Assembly: GCA_033816765.1 (NCBI GenBank)
Contig: CM066287.1
Span: 7,502,001 to 7,566,000 of the forward strand
Reading direction: 5' to 3'
Source of the DNA: Nothopassalora personata
Taxonomy: Eukaryota; Ascomycota; Dothideomycetes; Mycosphaerellales; Mycosphaerellaceae
Length of the DNA stretch: 64,000 bases
A program made the translations under genes and the position numbers. Below, piece after piece: positions 38,194-50,500 of the stretch. The notes under the pieces are model-generated. The model had not been told where the DNA came from, made no database searches, and worked only from the letters and a program-made list of their open reading frames with translations. The stretch's first letter is position 1; each line of letters begins with the position of its first letter.

Positions 38194-40923
38194 ATGGACG
38201 ACTACGGCTACGGTCGAAGCCCCGTGGTGGATGATGCTCCGCGAAGATTGGACTCGCCTCCGATGTCGCGCGTCTCCACCAGAGAAAGAGACGCATATCG
38301 CGACACCCGTCGTCGCTCGCCAGGTAGATACGGCAAGCCCAGCAAGCACGAAACACACTTTCTAACGACGCACACAGACCGTCGTCGCGGAGCAGATCGT
38401 GATCGGAGACGATCTCGCTCCCCAGCACAAATCGACCGGTACCAGCCAGATCGTGTCCGAGATGACTATACCTATGCCTCTCGACGCGATGACCCTCGCG
38501 AACGTCGACGATCGTCGCCGCAGCCGATCGATCGATATGTCCCTGGACCCGAGCCATCCCCCGCTCTCCTCGTCAATCCACTGCCCGACCCGATGAAACT
38601 TGATTTCCAGGTCGGTTTCACCTGGTTCGCCGAGTGGTGGCGTGTCGAACAGCGCGTGAAAGAGGAGAAGGAGCGCACGAAGAGTGGTCGACCGCCGCGT
38701 CTCCGGGGCGAGCGAGAGTCGAGGGAGGATCGCGAAGCCGAAAGACCCAAGATTCAGGCTGCCTACGATCAATACAAGGAGAACTTGCAGAAGGCACAAG
38801 CACAGACGTTCGTACGATTGCATAAGAATGAAGACTGGTTCCGGGAACGTTATGTTGCAGAAGTGCGCGATCCGTTCAGACAAAAGCTGATGGAGTACCG
38901 AAAGGGACTGTTCTCGCAGTGGGAGTCAGACTTGACCACTGGCCTGTTCGACGAGTTCACCTTGGAGGGCATCTATAAATCCGAGTCCAATGGTCTGGGG
39001 GGTATCCTGGAGCGAGAAGAAGGCGAAGCCTCCGCCGCAGCAGAAGTTCTGGGAGTAGGCGATCTGCTACCATCGAGGGGTGGAGATTTGCGCGATCCCG
39101 CATCTATGCAGCCAACCCTGCTCATCAAGACTGTGGCACCGACCGTCACCCGCGACAAGCTAGAAGCTTTTGCAAAGGAGCATCTGGGCGATGGCGACGG
39201 CGGCTTCAAGCACCTGTCCCTTTCTGATCCGAACCCGCTGAAGAAGTGCCACAGGATGGGCTGGATCATTATCAACCCTGAGCCGGAACAAGAAGAGCAG
39301 CCAGCAGAAGTTCCACGTGGCGAAGAGAATGAGGACGGCGAAGAGGGCGAGGCAATCAAGACAGACCAGCCAAGCAGCTTGCTCAGTTCGAGCGAGAAAG
39401 CACTGGAGAAGATCAACGGCAAGACTATCGAGGATCCCGAACGTGGCAACTTCACAGTGCACTGCGGCGTCCATCGACCTCCGGAAGCATCCAGGAAGAA
39501 GGCGTTGTGGGACCTTTTCTCTGCACCTGAGCGTGTTGCTCGCGATCTCGAGCTTGCAATACGGCTCGTCCGAAAGCTTGACAACGAGCTTGGTGATGAA
39601 GCCTTTGGTGTTGCGAAGATTGAAGAGCGTGTCAATGACCTGTACGAGCGTGGGCTGTTGAAGCCGGCTGAGTCTAGCAAGCCTGCCAAAGACGTCGATG
39701 CTATGGAGGAAGAAGCAGAAGAAGGCGAGGAAGAGGAGGGCGCTCTTGACGAGGACGAGATCGATGACGAAGAGCTCATTATCAAGAAGAAAAAGCTCGA
39801 TCTGTTGGTGGAGTACCTCCGTCGTGTTTACAACTTCTGCTTCTTCTGCGTCTTCGAGTCTGACTCTGTGCATGAGCTGCAGAGAAAGTGCCCTGGTGGG
39901 CATTTACGTAGACCTCGTGCCAGTCTTACTTCTGCTGCAAAGGAGACCGCTCGTGCTAGTGCCATGGGCGAGCCATTCCCGTTGAAGAAGAAGCCTGAGA
40001 CTGAGGCCGAGATCAAGGCCGAAGAGTCTATGGAAGATGACAGCCCGGTGGAAGAGAAGAAGTCGTCCATGCTCAAGCCTAGTACGAAGACTACACAACA
40101 GCTACAACGGGCGTACAATTGGGTCAAGACATTCGAGGAAAAGATTCTACAAATTCTGGAGCCAGACAACGTCAATATTCGCAAGATTGGAGGTACACCT
40201 CTGGAAGAGGGCGTAGAGAAGGAATTGAGCAAGGTAAGTGCACTCACTTCGATTGGCTTGAGCGCCATACTAACCACACCACAGTTTGTTACACAAGAAG
40301 ACGTCAACAAGTTCCGCTGCAAGGTGCCGGAGTGTACGAAGCTGTTTAAGGGCGTCGAGTTCTGGCGGAAGCACGTTGAGAAACGTCACGCCGACTGGTA
40401 CGAGCGTGTGCGCTCGGAGGTGGACCTTGTCAACACATACGTCTTGGATCCAGCGCACATCGCTCCCAGTCGTAGTGACGCGAACTCGAACGGGCACTTC
40501 CCGCTCAACAATCATCAACCTACGGGCACGCCACGCGGCTTCCAACTTAATCAGCAGTTCCCGATGGGCTTTATGCCGCCTGGCATAGCAGCTGGTGGAC
40601 CACCTGGTATGACACCAATGTTCAATCATGGTCAACCTATGGGCATGCCTGGCATGTACGCGCCGAACCCAGCTATGGGTGGCGTTGGACCAATGCGCCA
40701 GAATGGTCGCAACTATGGCATGAATGGCGGTTATCGCATGCCTGGGCCATACCAGCGTAATGGACGAGGGCGCATGCCGTCTATGAGCGGCGGCAGACCA
40801 CCCATGATGGAAGGTGGTGCTGCAACGATGGGTCCTAATGAGGCGGTGCAGGGACGTAGCTTGCGTAGCTACGAGGATTTGGATGCCGATAAAGGAGAAG
40901 GAACTGGTGAACTGAATTACTAG
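38194..40923 (+). CDS. ARS2: Ars2/SERRATE-like RNA-processing zinc-finger protein
   Basis: Exons 38194-38323, 38378-40233 and 40285-40923 give 874 residues. Both introns (54 nt, GTAGAT...CTAAC...ACAG; 51 nt, GTAAGT...CTAAC...ACAG) are multiples of three, so the unspliced frame also stays open. Ars2 links the nuclear cap-binding complex to RNA processing and decay. Visible features: an Arg/Ser-rich N-terminus, the conserved helical block WFAEWWRVEQRVKEEKER and DPFRQKLMEYRKGLF, an acidic middle (EEEAEEGEEEEGALDEDE), the FCFFCVF core segment, a C2H2 finger CKVPECTKLFKGVEFWRKH near residue 673, and a Gly/Met/Pro-rich tail. Length and order match fungal Ars2 homologues. Confidence 0.9.
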   Translation: MDDYGYGRSPVVDDAPRRLDSPPMSRVSTRERDAYRDTRRRSPGRYGKPSKHETHFLTTHTDRRRGADRDRRRSRSPAQIDRYQPDRVRDDYTYASRRDDPRERRRSSPQPIDRYVPGPEPSPALLVNPLPDPMKLDFQVGFTWFAEWWRVEQRVKEEKERTKSGRPPRLRGERESREDREAERPKIQAAYDQYKENLQKAQAQTFVRLHKNEDWFRERYVAEVRDPFRQKLMEYRKGLFSQWESDLTTGLFDEFTLEGIYKSESNGLGGILEREEGEASAAAEVLGVGDLLPSRGGDLRDPASMQPTLLIKTVAPTVTRDKLEAFAKEHLGDGDGGFKHLSLSDPNPLKKCHRMGWIIINPEPEQEEQPAEVPRGEENEDGEEGEAIKTDQPSSLLSSSEKALEKINGKTIEDPERGNFTVHCGVHRPPEASRKKALWDLFSAPERVARDLELAIRLVRKLDNELGDEAFGVAKIEERVNDLYERGLLKPAESSKPAKDVDAMEEEAEEGEEEEGALDEDEIDDEELIIKKKKLDLLVEYLRRVYNFCFFCVFESDSVHELQRKCPGGHLRRPRASLTSAAKETARASAMGEPFPLKKKPETEAEIKAEESMEDDSPVEEKKSSMLKPSTKTTQQLQRAYNWVKTFEEKILQILEPDNVNIRKIGGTPLEEGVEKELSKVSALTSIGLSAILTTPQFVTQEDVNKFRCKVPECTKLFKGVEFWRKHVEKRHADWYERVRSEVDLVNTYVLDPAHIAPSRSDANSNGHFPLNNHQPTGTPRGFQLNQQFPMGFMPPGIAAGGPPGMTPMFNHGQPMGMPGMYAPNPAMGGVGPMRQNGRNYGMNGGYRMPGPYQRNGRGRMPSMSGGRPPMMEGGAATMGPNEAVQGRSLRSYEDLDADKGEGTGELNY

Positions 40924-41215
40924 CGCACAGTTTGATGTTCATCTGCATTGCTCTGCATGGGCCACAGCACAAGGCGGCCTTGGGAATAAGTGTCGGTAAG
41001 GGAATGAACAGGTCAGGGAATAGATGTGTAACAAAACATATTCAATCAATATGTAGCAGGATGTTGTTGCTGTACGTATGGTCACGTGTACTCAATCTGC
41101 GCTAGCACACTTCAAGCTCTGTAAATCTCGAGCTCCCCAAAAAATATCCGTCGCGAGAGCTTCAACTGCACCACAACCGCCAGTCGCATACCTCCACCCC
41201 ATATCAATTTCCACA

Positions 41216-41956
41216 ATGGCTACCGACGAGATTCGCAAGAAGGAGAAGAAAGAGAAGAAGGACAAGAAGCGCAAGTCGGAGGACATTGAAGGCGGCGCGG
41301 CAGAACCCACACTAAAGAAGAGCAAGAAGGAAAAGCGCAAGTCAGAGGTTGCGCTCGCCGAGATTCAAGATGATTCGGTCATGGACGTCGATGTCAGGGT
41401 AGACGAGGAGAAGGAGAAAGGTGACAAGGCTGTAATCGCCGTGCCACTTGCTGCGCTCGTGCCCTTCGCGAACCCACTCGCAGACGACAAGAGCCAGAAG
41501 AAAGTGCTGAAGGCTGTGAAGAAAGGTAGGCAATCACGCCAGCCAAAGTAATTGGCAATCCCCTCCTAAAGTCAAACAATAGCCGCCAAACACAAAACCC
41601 TCAAACGCGGCGTCAAAGAATGCGTCAAATCCATCCGCAAATCACCACCCGCCACACCCGCAACTCTCGGCTCCTCCACCCTCCCCTCCGGCATCGTGAT
41701 CCTCGCCGCCGACATCTCGCCCATGGACGTCATCTCGCACATTCCAGTCCTGTGCGAGGACCACAATATCCCGTACATTTACGTCCCCAGTAGAGCAGAG
41801 CTGGGAGCAGCGGGATCCACGAAGAGGCCGACGAGTGTGGTGATGTTGACACCGAATGCGGGGAAGAAGGCTGGCGAGGAGAGTGAGGAGTGGACGGGGG
41901 CCTACAAGGAGTTGCATAAGTTGGCGGTTAAGTTGGGGCAGCATGTTAAGGTGTAG
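41216..41956 (+). CDS. NHP2: NHP2, H/ACA snoRNP subunit (L7Ae family)
   Basis: Exons 41216-41525 and 41583-41956 (227 residues), with intron GTAGGC...CAATAG at 41526-41582. NHP2 binds the kink-turn of H/ACA guide RNAs for rRNA pseudouridylation in the nucleolus. The N-terminal 85 residues are Lys/Glu-rich and unlike yeast NHP2, which starts close to the L7Ae fold. The L7Ae domain follows: KRGVKECVKSIRK, then ILAADISPMDVISHIPVLCE, PYIYVPSRAELG and TKRPTSVVML, all family hallmarks. An in-frame ATG at 41078 would add 46 residues, but the ATG at 41216 (CACAATGGC) has the better context. It lies 292 bp downstream of Ars2 on the same strand. Confidence 0.93.
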
Positions 41957-42565
41957 AGGCGACGTATCGAGGCTGCCAAGCGGGGATGGGGTTGTGTGTG
42001 TGCATGATTGAAAATTGTTTGGGATATGGAGGGAGCAGGCTGGCGTTGAAGGGCGTTTGTAGCATGAGGGTCATGCTTTTCTCTGTACAGCAGGTGGTGT
42101 GTTCGCGGTGAAAAGCGAGCGGAAGCATTATCTGTACTATGTGATGTGGATAAAAGACGCTATGCAGCACCCTCAAAGGCAGTCAGTCCTTCTTATCCTG
42201 ACGTGCAGAAGAGGCAGCGGTACCGGCCGCAGATGACTTGAGGTCAAGGTGTGCTATAATTGACCCCGACAATGTCTTCAACAACCGTCTCGTGGAACGG
42301 GCACATGCTACAGCAAATCAACACCACAGACATTCACCCCGCGACAGCGGTCAAGAGCTCAATCTCTAGACATGGCAATGAATTATGCTACAACTTATAC
42401 ACCGCGAAGGACTGCGCGGCACTCTGTCTTCCGTACACGCAAGCACTTGGTATCTTCATTCGAACAAGTAGCGCCCTCCACGCCCGCTAATATGATTCAA
42501 AGAGACCGGCTCTCTCTCTCTCTCTCTCTCAATCTTCACCTTGCAAAGAGTAGTAGTCTTGCGAC
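41957..42565. other. Convergent intergenic region with CT microsatellite
   Basis: 3' flanks of NHP2 (+) and the Zn2Cys6 gene (-). A (CT)n run lies at 42510-42530. Nothing else was recognised. Confidence 0.5.
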
Positions 42566-44536
42566 TTATTGTTTCTGCAGCATCCAGGACCGGATAGCCA
42601 TGCTACACATTCGCTGTATGACCTGCGTCGTGCCTCGCTGGTCCTCGTTCTCAATAAACTGTTGCGCCACTTTCAGCTTATTGACGTCGTCGTTGGGGTC
42701 GTTGGACGATGTGACCAGATGCCGATGTGGGTGGAAGTCAGGCGTTCGGCCTCCGATGTGGCGGGTGATTGCCATGGAGTATAGCACGTCGCGGTTCTCG
42801 AGCATGTTGAGGATGTTGCGCAGCGTCATTAGTTCGCTGTCAACGTCTTTCAGCGCGGCGGGGTTGTCGTCCCGTACGGCAACAAACCTGGCGAGGTGAT
42901 GCCAGAAGAAGAGTTCGTTGTATTTTCGGTTCGCTTGTTGTGAGTCTCTGTTTTCGCTTGGTGGTGGCTGTTGCGGCGATGAAGACACTCTGTTGGGTTT
43001 CAGATATTGGCCAGTCAAGAGATTCTCCATTGTGTCTATTCGAGGCAGCAGCTCGTAGACTGCCGGATCAGCGCCTGATCCGTTAGCGGTGGATGCCGCA
43101 AACCGTGGCATAGCTGCAAGTTGCCATACTAGCCTCGCCTCCAGTGATCGCAGCTGTTTGCCGTCTGAGTTGTCTGCCTGCGATCTGGACTTGAATTGCT
43201 CGGCGCATTGCGCAACAAAGTCATGCAGGATTGCATCGTTCTTCAAGTAGTCGAGACCACGCGCTGTGTACCATGATGTCTCGAAGAGTCGGTCGAGCCC
43301 TGGAGCGTAATGGTATTTGTAGAAGGTTTCAATCTCTGATGCTGTCGTTTGCGATACAGGCGGCGGTGCTTCCCTGCATGGAGTTAGGGCTATGCAATCA
43401 TGCAGGCGGCGGGTCTCAGAAGGACCTACCTGATGTTGTAACGTGGCGGTATGTCATTCAGAGAAAATAGCTCATCTATCTGAACCGGTTTCACTGCGCC
43501 CACACGTCAGTCTGAAGATGATGGACATCGACAGGTTCACGGCATACCTTTCCGCTGAGGCTGCAGTGGAGGTGCGTAGTTATTGTGCGCCATGTGTGTG
43601 TTGGGATCGCCCCCAGCCAGGGCTGGATCTAGCGATGCAGTGCTGTGCTCAAGAGCGGATTGCTCTGGTCCGTACGGCGGAGGACCTGCAGCGGGAGCGT
43701 AGGCGCCACCACCCTGCCCTGGGTACGTCTGCGGATGCTGATATGAATTGACGGGCAGTCCGTTGGGTGTAGCAGAGGCACTGGCCTGCGAATTATTGCC
43801 TGTTGGTGCGGGCTGGATGTTGGCGGGACCGGGCTGCGTCTTGAAGATGGGGTCGTAGCCCAAGCACTCGCGTTTACTCTTGTGACAGTTTCTGCACGTT
43901 GGTTGTCCTTCGTCGCACTGTGCACGCGTATGGTCAGATATGGGCACATTATAATTCAGGTGCAAGGCGCGTCTTCGCTCGCTAACTCCCGGTCTCGCCG
44001 TCTCGCCTGTTGGCTTTGCTTTACGCGAGACCGCAACCTCATCTGCTCTGCACCGCGACACTGACCTTTATTCGCCTCTTCCGACAGGTGAGGCAGCCCG
44101 TCTTCGTCCGCCTTTTGATTTCCTTCTTGTGCCGTCCGCCTGACATCTGCGGCAATGGCTGCTGGGGGAGCGCAAACCGCATCTGCCCGTTCGGGCCACT
44201 CGCGACGTTGGGCGGCATCTGGCCTGGGGCCATCGCGCCGTTCTGGTACTGATACTGCGGCGGCGCATACTGCATCGGCGCGCCGTTCTGTGGTCCTGGC
44301 TGCGCCTGGGGGTACTGCGCCTGTTGCGACTGCATACTGCGCGGCTCAAAGTGCTGGATTGGTGGGAGGCTCGGAGCTGGATGGGCTTGGGCGTGCGAAT
44401 GAGCGCGGGAGGCTTCCGGCGCGGAGCTCGAGCTGTAGGGCTGTTGTTGCTGGTGCTGCCGCGGCGGAGGCGCGTTCATACTTGGGGAGGAAGCTGATGA
44501 GGACGCCCTCTTCTCGCCCGCGTCCAAGTCATCCAT
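42566..44536 (-). CDS. Zn2Cys6 transcription factor
   Basis: Exons 44536-44066, 43917-43548, 43493-43430 and 43373-42566 (570 residues). Introns: 148 nt (GTCAGT...CTGAC...ACAG), 54 nt (GTATGC...CTGAC...GCAG) and 64-to-808 boundary 56 nt (GTAGGT...CTAAC...GCAG). The first intron splits the zinc cluster; splicing restores CLTCRKRRIKCDEGQPTC followed by RNCHKSKREC, a canonical fungal C6 cluster at about residues 147-175, preceded by a basic KKEIKRRTKT. A Gln/Pro/Ser-rich N-terminus and the KRECLGYDPIFK extension resemble regulators of the developmental NosA/RosA/Pro1-like group, but I do not assign orthology. The C-terminal domain (PVQIDELFSLNDIPPRYNI onward) is helical. Confidence 0.88.
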
Positions 44537-45719
44537 CGCTGTTGTACCTCTTGCTGGCCAGCTCTAGCGCCGCTCTCTTGGCTTCGGCCAGCCAGCGTTA
44601 ATTTGAGACAACGAATAGAAACAGTCCAGACAGCCTACGCGAGCCCGGCCCTGTCAAAGGTCAAATCGCTACGCGAGCGGGATGACTCGCTAATGACGGC
44701 ACGCTAGCTCGCTCACGGCTGAGGTGGATGCCCAGTCGAAACTCAACGTGCTCGATGAGCCTGCCTGCATGAGGGCGCTCGCGGATCAAATGTTAGTAGT
44801 GAATGAGCCTCTACGGCACACGTTCGTTGCTGCGCTGCTTTGTGTCTCGACAGGCACGAACCGCGATTGTGCCACCACCTGCTGTGACCTTCACGGCTAT
44901 GTAGCCCCATCGGTCCTAACGTGGATGCCACTCCATGTCAACCACGCGATCAGGGCACCACCACAACAGAGCCCTGTTGCTCTGCTGGTCAGCTCGTCTA
45001 TCAGGTGGATCTCGACAAAAAGTCTGCTGTCACAGACCTGCCACGAGTGGCAAGTGGAGCCATATTGTACTTGGCGGCCCGGAGTACGGCAGCCTCACCC
45101 CATCCATCGACGGGCTCAGGCCTCGAGCAAACATATGATTTGTGTATGGCTGGCTATAAACAACCGCGACCCATGCGCAGCTGTGTCTGAACAAGGACCA
45201 GTCTGAGCAGCTTCCCCTCACTGCTCGCGCTCCATCGTGATAACAGCCGCATATCAGCGGGCTAAACCGGAGGCAAAGATGGAGATGCTGAGATGGAGCA
45301 GGCTGATGCAACATGTGTCGGCACATGCACATGCGCGACATCTGCAAACACTTCGAGACGAGCCGTCCTGCGCCGAATCAGTAAGCCGGACCTTCATGCA
45401 TGCCGTGTGACGGAAGATTGACACATTGATTAAGAGCTCTCTCTGGGTGTACACACAGTACAACGTTACGAGTACATTCACATTCGCTGAGCAGAATGAC
45501 GGCCGCATGAATCGCCCGGACTCCAGAACTGCCGCCTGGCCATGTAGATAATAAGCGTGACCGCTTCATGACCGGACTCTCCTCCATTCCGTATTCGCAC
45601 TGCACACATAATGAAAGCTGACATAGGTACAGGGGTGTCATGTATCGCGTTGTTGACATGGACGTGCCGCCAGGGTTGTCTTTGGTCCAAAGGGCGACGG
45701 TACACGTGCATCTTTACAC
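44537..45719. other. Intergenic region, nothing recognised
   Basis: 1.2 kb upstream of the Zn2Cys6 gene and downstream of the HMG-box gene. A 160-codon plus-strand open frame (44724-45206) has no domain and no supporting features. Confidence 0.5.
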
Positions 45720-46887
45720 TTAGGCCGCGGCAGCAACAGCTTGTGGCTGGCCGTTCGAGAGCTGCGGCGGTGATTGTCCGTACGTGTCGGTGAACTTGGA
45801 CGAGTATCTGTCTTTCTCCTGTTGCGACAGACTGGCATACTTCTGCAGAATACATCAGCTAACTTCCAACCACAACAATGGACGAACAACGAACCTTCTT
45901 CTCGTCGGCACTGAGGTCTCGCCACTCGCGAGCGATCAGTCTAGAGCGCTCTGGCAACGAGATGTTCTTAAAATCGCCGCTGGCGTTGCGATTGATTGAG
46001 AATTGGAGGTAAGCAGTGACCGGCTTCTTGACCTGACGCGGGTCTTCGATTGGTGGCCATGTAGTACGGTGGCCTTTCTCGAGTGAAATTTGGCGACGCA
46101 GCTTTGCTCTCGCGTTGTTCGCAGCCAAGATCTCCTCAGGTGCATGCGACTCAACCCATTGCTTGTATTCTGCATACGACTCTTCACGCTGCTGGATGGC
46201 GAGGTGATTGTAGTGCTAAATGATGTCAGCTCAAACATCATGACTATGCACCGACCATATACGTACCTCAATATCAGCAGCAGTCGCGTCCTTCCACATT
46301 TGAACGACCTGGCGGGACGCCAGAACCAGGTACTCTTTCGGATTGGTGTCTGACCTTTGTTTCATCAATTCCCTCATCTTCTCCGCCATGAAGACATTGA
46401 AGGCCGATGCACGTGGCTTGTTGGGCGGAGACAGTGCGGCCTTCTTGAGCTCCTTTACTTTGACCTTCTTGGCTTCGACCTCAGCATTTGCCTTACGCTT
46501 CTGCCGTACAACCTTCTGCTGCTCCCGTCGCTCCTTGGCTGCTGCCTTTGCAGCAGCCTTCTTCGCGGCCGCTTGCTCCTCCTTGGCTGCTGCTTGCTCC
46601 GGCGTCAATGTCTTCCGTGTCTTCTTGGCCGCGGCGCTCTTCTTTGCAGCAAGATGCTTCTCGGCGGTAGAGCTCCCATCGGCGGGTTGAGCGGCTGTCT
46701 TTTTCACGGCGCGTTTCACGGGTCTTGATGGCTCGCCCACGACTCTCTTTGGCCTGCCTGGAGTCGCGTAGGCCCGGACGCTCAGCACGAAGGACGTTCG
46801 CAAGGGGGTTTCATTCTGGCATTGGGATAGTGGTAAGCGTAGCAAACGCGACCGAGCTGGCAAGCGCAAGAGCACACGCCCAATCAT
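45720..46887 (-). CDS. Mitochondrial two-HMG-box DNA-binding protein
   Basis: Exons 46887-46267, 46215-45895 and 45842-45720 (354 residues). Introns: 51 nt (GTACGT...GCTGAC...TTAG) and 52 nt (GTTCGT, a weaker donor,...CAG). The N-terminus, MIGRVLLRLPARSRLLRLP, is Arg/Leu-rich without acids, a mitochondrial presequence. An Ala/Lys-rich helix (about residues 60-140) leads to HMG box 1 (NKPRASAFNVFMAEKMRELM) and HMG box 2 (KKPVTAYLQFSINR, then ERSRLIAREWRDLSADEKK). This resembles yeast Abf2 and related mitochondrial nucleoid packaging proteins, with a longer coiled linker. The role in mtDNA packaging is inferred from the family. Confidence 0.88.
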
Positions 46888-47502
46888 TTTCCTGTTGTGT
46901 TGTGATGGTGTAGTATATCGTGTAGCGGCAAGTGTGACGGTGGAAACAGCGGGCGTTGATGTTGCTCGCGGGGGGTCCGAGTGCCTTGTTTCAATTGTCG
47001 TTGTTTACAGTACCTAACCAAGGAGGAGCTGGGCGTTTGGTCGCGTGTGGCTGGAGAGCTGTTGCAGTGACTCGCGGCATCCTTGCTCGCCCCGGCCTAG
47101 ACCGAAACCTTATGCTGCTGGCCTCACAATCTCCCACCACAGCACCTCGATCCTCACGCGGTCCACAAACATCACCTCATGCCAAGTCTCGCTGGCACTG
47201 ACCAGTCGCATTTCCATCCACTACCACGACCGGTCAAGGCAAAGATATCGAATCCATACCTACATCGAACAGCCGTTATCGGCCGACCAGGTAAGAGAAA
47301 AAGCAAGATACTAGGCGCGGCGGGGCAAGAGAGAGACGGCGGAAACAGGCGGCCAGGTGTTCAGGCTTGCAATAAGGAGGACGCCAGCGGCGCAGGCAGC
47401 AGATAACGAGCATCGGGACACCTGGGCAAAGCCACAGGAGCGAAGAGCTGAGGTGGAAATCGAGCGAGCTAGTACGACCGACGACTTCTAGGCCGTTGCA
47501 AA
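46888..47502. promoter_or_regulatory. Divergent intergenic region, HMG-box/PRP5
   Basis: 615 bp separate the two starts, so promoters must share this segment. CCACCACAGCACC-like CA-rich stretches are seen; no specific site was identified. Confidence 0.4.
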
Positions 47503-50500
47503 ATGGCCCGCTCACCACCTCGTAGGAGACATGATGACCGGCCGCGGGATCACCGCGATGAGCGAGACAGCTATTCGCGTCGCTCCCGCAGCAGAGATGT
47601 ACGCCCTGCCTACCCCTCTAACAATCACAGACCACGTACTTCATACTTACCAGCACACAAGCGCTACCGTGACGACCGCGACCACTACCGCGATGATCGG
47701 CGCGGAGGACGACGAGAGCGAGATGATGACCGCTACGTGAGCCGCGATGATGATCGTGATCGGCGCAGCCATCGCAGAGAATCGCCTCCACGCGCAAGAC
47801 GTGAAGAGAAACGAGAGAGATCACCGGTGAGAGATGGACGATCTAGCCGCAAGGATCGTGTCCGATCTCGCGACCGCGACGATATTGGTAACCGTGACAG
47901 TAAGCGACGTCGACGTGGTTCAGACGAGCGCAGCAGCGAAAAGGTACGTACTGATCAAACCCCCGCTCAAGTGGAACTCGCGCTAAACAAACAGTCTTCA
48001 CGCCCAACGACATCGAACGGCGCACAAAAGGCCGAATTCAAGCCCGCAGTCAACACTGCAGAGGCCGAAGCGGCTGCGAAGGCTCAACAAGAAAAGCTGG
48101 CCCGAGTCGAGGCCTGGAAGCAGCGAAAGCTGCGGACGGAAGCCACTAAGACTGGCTCTGTCGATGCCTCGCCTGCAGTCTCTCGACCAGTCTCTGCTGT
48201 TGGATCGCCGGCACCGAACAAGAATGAAATCCGACCTGCGTCGCCACCGCGCGCAAAATTCGATCCATCTGCAATCAAGAAGCGTGCAGACGCGGCCATG
48301 GCGAAGGCAAAACTGGAGAAGTCTACTCTAGGTAACGACGCTGCAATTCCTACCACCACCGGCGGCCTGGCTAACGGGACTGGTGTCATTGCTACACCTG
48401 CAAGCACTACCAACGGCGGACCTGCAGTGCCACTGGGCGACGCCAAAATCAGCTCGTTCGGACTCAACAAATCTGCTGGTGATGCCAAAGCAAGCGCTGC
48501 GAAGGCCACAGCAGCACTAGAAGACGATGAGGATGTACAGCGCAAGTTTAGAAAGCTTCCTGATCTACCTCAAACCTCAATTTCTAGTGATGCTGCGCTT
48601 GCTAATGACCAAGAGGACCAATCTGAGTTGCAGGACGACCTTCGAAGTGATGACGAAGAGGCAGAAGCTGCCCGCGAAGCCGCTCAGCGTCGCGCAGAAG
48701 CACAAACTGAGCAAGCGGATATTGACATGGCAGATGATGGTGCAGCTGACGAGACTGTCGAGGTGGCTGCACCTGCACCTGTGGAGAATGATACCAACGA
48801 GATGGATGTCGATGAGGAAGTGGACCCCCTTGATGCCTTCATGAGCGACCTCGGACAGTCAATGGAGAAGGCGCCAGCAACAAAGTTGACTGGCAGGCGG
48901 GCTAATCGTGGAACCCAGCTTTTCAATGATGACGATGGCCCCGCCCTGGAACCGGTTGGCGATAATCCTGAAGATCTTCTCTCGAATCCGAAGCGCAAGA
49001 AGAAGGAAGTACCAAACGTTGATCACTCAAAGATCGAGTACGAGACCATTCGGAAGAACTTCTACAATGAGTCGATCGAAATGGCGGAGATGAGCCAAGA
49101 GGATGTGGACAAGCTTCGCGCGGATCTGGACAACATTCAGGTTCGCGGTCTCGATGTACCCAAGCCCATCACTAAGTGGTCACAGTGCGGCTTCGGTGCT
49201 TCAATCCTTGAGGTCATTCGCGAGCAAAAGTTTGAGAGCCCAACATCCATCCAGTGTCAGGCACTGCCAGCAATCATGTCTGGGCGAGACACGATTGGTA
49301 TTGCGAAGACAGGTTCTGGTAAGACGTTGGCTTTCATTCTTCCCATGTTCCGACACATCAAGGATCAGCGACCAGTGGCCAATCTCGAAGGCCCCATCGG
49401 CATTATCATGGCTCCCACTCGCGAACTTGCAGTGCAGATTCACCGCGAATGTAAGCCGTACTTGAAGGCCCTGAACCTTCGAGGCGTCTGTGCTTATGGT
49501 GGAGCTCCCATCAAGGATCAGATTGCTGAGCTGAAGCGCGGCGCTGAAGTGGTGGTATGCACCCCAGGTCGAATGATCGATCTACTTGCTGCGAATGCAG
49601 GACGAGTCACTAATCTTAGCCGCGTGACCTACGTTGTCATGGACGAGGCTGACCGCATGTTCGACATGGGCTTCGAGCCGCAGATCACCAAGATCCTTGG
49701 CAACATCCGTCCAGATCGTCAGACCGTAACTTTCTCTGCGACCTTCCCAAAGAAGATGGAGTCCCTCGCTCGAAAGGCTCTGAACAAGCCAGTCGAGATT
49801 GTCGTCGGTGGTCGCAGCGTTGTTGCTGCTGAAATCACGCAACTTATCGAGGTGACGACAGAGGAAAAGAAGTTCCACCGCGTGCTCCAGCTACTGGGCG
49901 ACCTTCACGAGAAAGATGAAGATGCTCGATCACTCATCTTCGTGGAACGTCAAGAAACAGCAGATAACATGCTCAAGGAACTCGGCAAGAAGGGCTATCC
50001 ATGTGTCACCGTTCATGGAGGCAGGGAGCAGATCGATCGAGATCAGGCTATCCTCGACTTCAAGGCCGGTATTTTCCCGATCATGGTAGCAACTTCAGTC
50101 GCTGCCAGAGGCCTGGACGTCAAGCAACTGAAGCTTGTCATCAACTACGATTCACCGAACCACGGAGAGGACTACGTCCACCGAGCAGGTCGTACCGGCC
50201 GCGCTGGTCAAACCGGCACAGCTGTCACTCTTGTCACTCCTGAACAGGAACGTTTTGCACCATTCCTGGTGCGCGCACTGCAGGATAGCAAGCAAGAGGT
50301 CCCTGCGGAGCTGCAGGAGATGGCAGCCAACCACAAGAAGAAGGTCCAATCCGGCGAGGCAACGAATGCTGGTTCAGGCTTCGGTGGCAAAGGCATCGAG
50401 CGTCTCGATGCTGCGCGCGCTGCCGATCGCGCTAGGGAGAGGAAGCAATTTAAGACTGAAGATGAGCCTGAAGAGGAGGACGACACCGGCAAGGACAAGA

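Noticed and set aside
39160..39903. 247- and 270-codon minus-strand frames across Ars2
   Set aside because: Mirror frames of the acidic, Glu-rich coding sequence on the other strand.
42510..42530. CT microsatellite
   Set aside because: Simple repeat in an intergenic region; no sign of function.
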